Assembly: GCA_030220185.1 (NCBI GenBank)
Contig: JASPKZ010002337.1
Location: 2,389,501 to 2,453,500 of the forward strand
DNA length: 64,000 bases
Direction of reading: 5' to 3'
Origin: Diploptera punctata
Lineage: Eukaryota; Arthropoda; Insecta; Blattodea; Blaberidae
Under the pieces are notes generated by a model. The model was not told where the DNA came from. It made no database searches and saw only the letters and a program-made list of their open reading frames with translations. The position numbers were made by a program, and so were the translations under genes. Shown one piece after another: positions 62,289 through 64,000 of this stretch (the stretch's first letter is position 1; the number at the start of each line of letters is the position of its first letter).

Positions 62289-62419
62289 TTTCAAATAATA
62301 ATGAAAGAGAAAATGTGCAAGAAATAGGGAGAAAAGCTGAAATAAAAGTAAATGATAAAACCAAAATTCATGCCATAAAAGACACAGCAATAGACATAGA
62401 AGACCTTAGCCTATCAGCC

Positions 62420-62830
62420 ACCCACTAGCCCACATTCACATGTGTCAATCATAGTAATGGAAAATATTCAGCCAACATATGAATTACACGTCGGATTCAC
62501 CAGCATTTATAACTGGTTTTTCAACCAGGATCCACTAATTATTGTGTGTGTATGAGTTATGTCACCCACTACACTTTACATGCTTTGGGTTCCATGGTGG
62601 GTGGATAGAGGCATTAATGTGGTGTATTTTTCTATTTTCAATTTATATACCGCTTTGGCAGACCACTTTAAACAGATGATATATACTTTTATTGTGTACA
62701 GAGAGGAGTGTAAGATGAGTGTATGTTTGTGTATTGTAAAATGCATTGTATGAGACATGATGATGAAAAGAAGAGAAAAGGTGAAACCCAGTGCCAGCAT
62801 GTAGCTTATTCCTATTGAAAAGCTTAACAT
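62420..62830. other. No recognised feature
   Basis: Upstream of the minus-strand frame at 61929-62288; could contain its promoter or 5' UTR. No clear TATA or initiator could be singled out. Confidence 0.35.
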
Positions 62831-62832
62831 CC

Positions 62833-63085
62833 TCATCCGATGGACGAATCGCTATCAACAGCACCATATGCCTTCTCAACATATGTACTGCTGAGGGGTT
62901 TGCAATTTAATGCAGGAATTTTAGCAGTTAAAAATTGTACACAACCACCTGTACCTGCCCCCGAGATTGAAAATTTTGAAACTAAATTATTTAACAATTA
63001 AAATTTCCAACCTCGCCGGGTATTGAACCCAGGCATGCTAGTCAGGAAGCATGCATACTACCACTTGAGCCAACATGACAGGCCT
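62833..63085 (-). mobile_element. SINE family E, copy with tRNA head
   Basis: Minus strand: TTGGCTCAAGTGGTAGTATG (A box), B box GGTTCAATACCC, then body to GGTGCTGTTGATAGCGATTC. The same order occurs in the split copy at 58.86-59.84 kb. Confidence 0.7.
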
Positions 63086-63089
63086 CCAC

Positions 63090-63370
63090 TACCCAATTTC
63101 TCAAGATGCTGGGGACACTAGTTCTATACGCTGGCAGAAATCCAAGAGAAAATAATCTTGGCACATGGCAAGAAGGCAAGAATGCTTGCCCAAGGTGCAT
63201 GTACAAGGGGGGGGGGAGAGTGACATGTGGTCAAATGTCAGGTTTACCAGGATCCACTACTTATTGTAGTTACCCAAATGCCTTATGATCCTTGAGGCAT
63301 TAGATACACTGCCAGAATTGCATGAAAAAATATCTTGCCCCATGGGCTCTTAATTAGCATTGGTCTCCAC
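63090..63370 (-). mobile_element. SINE family D, copy 4
   Basis: Minus strand: CCATGGGGCAAGATATTTTT, AAGGCATTTGGGTAACTACA and ATAAGTAGTGGATCCTGG. It lies directly beside SINE E in the same arrangement as at 58.6-59.0 kb, so the two may form one compound repeat. Confidence 0.6.
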
Positions 63371-63639
63371 CAAAGTCTTAGATTGTTTGACCATGATATA
63401 TGCACAAGTTGTGTAAACAACTGTGAAAAATTTTAGACTATCACAATATTTTTTTCCAATTCCTATGATAGTAATTATATTGCTCATGCATGAAAATTGA
63501 AAAAGCTGCTAAACTATGCTCAAATGGAAATATGCATAAATAGAAAACAAATATGAATTGGTAAATACATTAAAATATTGTAATCAATGGTAAAGAGAAC
63601 AATTTATCCAAGAACCCTGAATGGCTCAGTACGACAGAA

Positions 63640-63730
63640 TATCAGTCTAATTAGAAGATGGTGAAGTGAACATTATTTATTTTGAATTAAAACTATACCA
63701 CATAGCGATATTTCCTATAATAGTTCAATT
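63640..63730 (+). mobile_element. Penelope-like right arm, degenerate
   Basis: TCTAATTAGAAGATGGTGAAGTG...AACTATACCACATAGCGATATTTCCTATAATAGTTC aligns with the right ends at 2600-2680 and 7255-7325. Confidence 0.45.
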
Positions 63731-63839
63731 GATTACTACAATAGTTTAGTTGTGTTAATTTAATTATTTTGATCATATTAATACCTCTAACTTCTTATTA
63801 ATTTAATAAATAATGCTATAATTGTGTGAGATCTAACAT

Positions 63840-64000
63840 GTCTTCTTAATGTAGAAGCCATTCATTGTGTATTTGTGAATGATATTACATTGGATTGGAG
63901 TGGGACCAAGAGAGTAAGGTAAGGGGAAAATTTGTGCTTGGATGGAAAGAAAACCTGAATTTGCTCAATGGTCAGAGCATCAGCATGTAAAGCTGAGGTT
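63840..64000 (+). repeat. tRNA-unit cut by the window edge (GTA anticodon)
   Basis: GTCTTCTTAATGTAGAAGCC and a later GGGGAAAATTTGTGCTTGG align with the unit lead of arrays 1-4. The tRNA-like start has D arm GCTC...GAGC and anticodon arm CAGC-ATGTAAA-GCTG, with T at position 33 and GTA (Tyr) at the anticodon position. The T arm is beyond the window. Confidence 0.5.

Noticed and set aside
61953..62428. Plus-strand frames opposite the Pro/His-rich frame
   Set aside because: They are the antisense of a GC-rich frame; the minus-strand product has a more protein-like composition and a proper start context.

Overview
This is eukaryotic, AT-rich, intron- and transposon-dominated DNA, most likely from an insect. 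The evidence is spliced GT-AG exons of a G-protein-coupled receptor, a mariner element, pogo/Tigger-like elements, many non-LTR retrotransposon (LINE) 3' ends, tRNA-derived SINEs and very many Penelope-like element (PLE) remnants. The LINE style recalls large dictyopteran genomes (cockroach or termite); that taxonomic guess is an inference from memory of such sequences, not a proof. There is no bacterial content, no CRISPR array and no rRNA.

Host genes. One receptor gene occupies roughly 3.9-14.4 kb on the + strand. Four exons (3938-4034, 7386-7582, 10701-11028, 14200-14404) join in matching phase and encode TM2/3 to the C-terminal tail of a GPR143 (ocular albinism type 1)-like receptor. Two exons each need a one-base shift to stay open. 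The 5' exon(s) for the N-terminus and TM1 are not visible. Near the right end, a GC-rich patch on the - strand (61929-62288) holds a 119-residue Pro/His-rich reading frame of unknown function with a good start context.

Mobile DNA. Introns and intergenic space are almost filled by nested repeats. (1) PLE remnants, mostly two inverted terminal repeats around a remnant of the GIY-YIG endonuclease C-terminus. Several carry hammerhead-ribozyme-like motifs (CUGANGA, stem II, GAAA, short palindromic stem III, then GUC, AUC or UUC). (2) A compound element made of about 304-bp units each holding a 74-nt tRNA-like sequence, present as tandem and inverted multimers with 13-15 bp target-site duplications (TSDs) at 1.5, 9.9, 12.2 and 28.4 kb; related, more diverged cassettes occur elsewhere. 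(3) Five tRNA-derived SINE-like families (called A-E here). (4) Many 5'-truncated LINE fragments, the best being a reverse transcriptase at 31.9-33.0 kb. (5) DNA transposons: a nearly complete mariner (36435-37756), a Tigger/pogo element (54.9-57.2 kb) overlapping a recent 1.02-kb tandem duplication, a BrkDBD/CENP-B-type pogo relative (46.5-47.3 kb), a TTAA-flanked MITE, and others.

Nesting with duplicated targets is explicit at several places: PLE into PLE (18-bp and 9-bp TSDs), PLE into LINE (11 bp), LINE into Tigger (15 bp), SINE into LINE (14 bp), and a tRNA-unit array into PLE (14 bp). The most interesting signal is the pairing of ribozyme-bearing inverted PLE repeats with structurally similar multimeric tRNA-unit arrays that carry TSDs of the same size.
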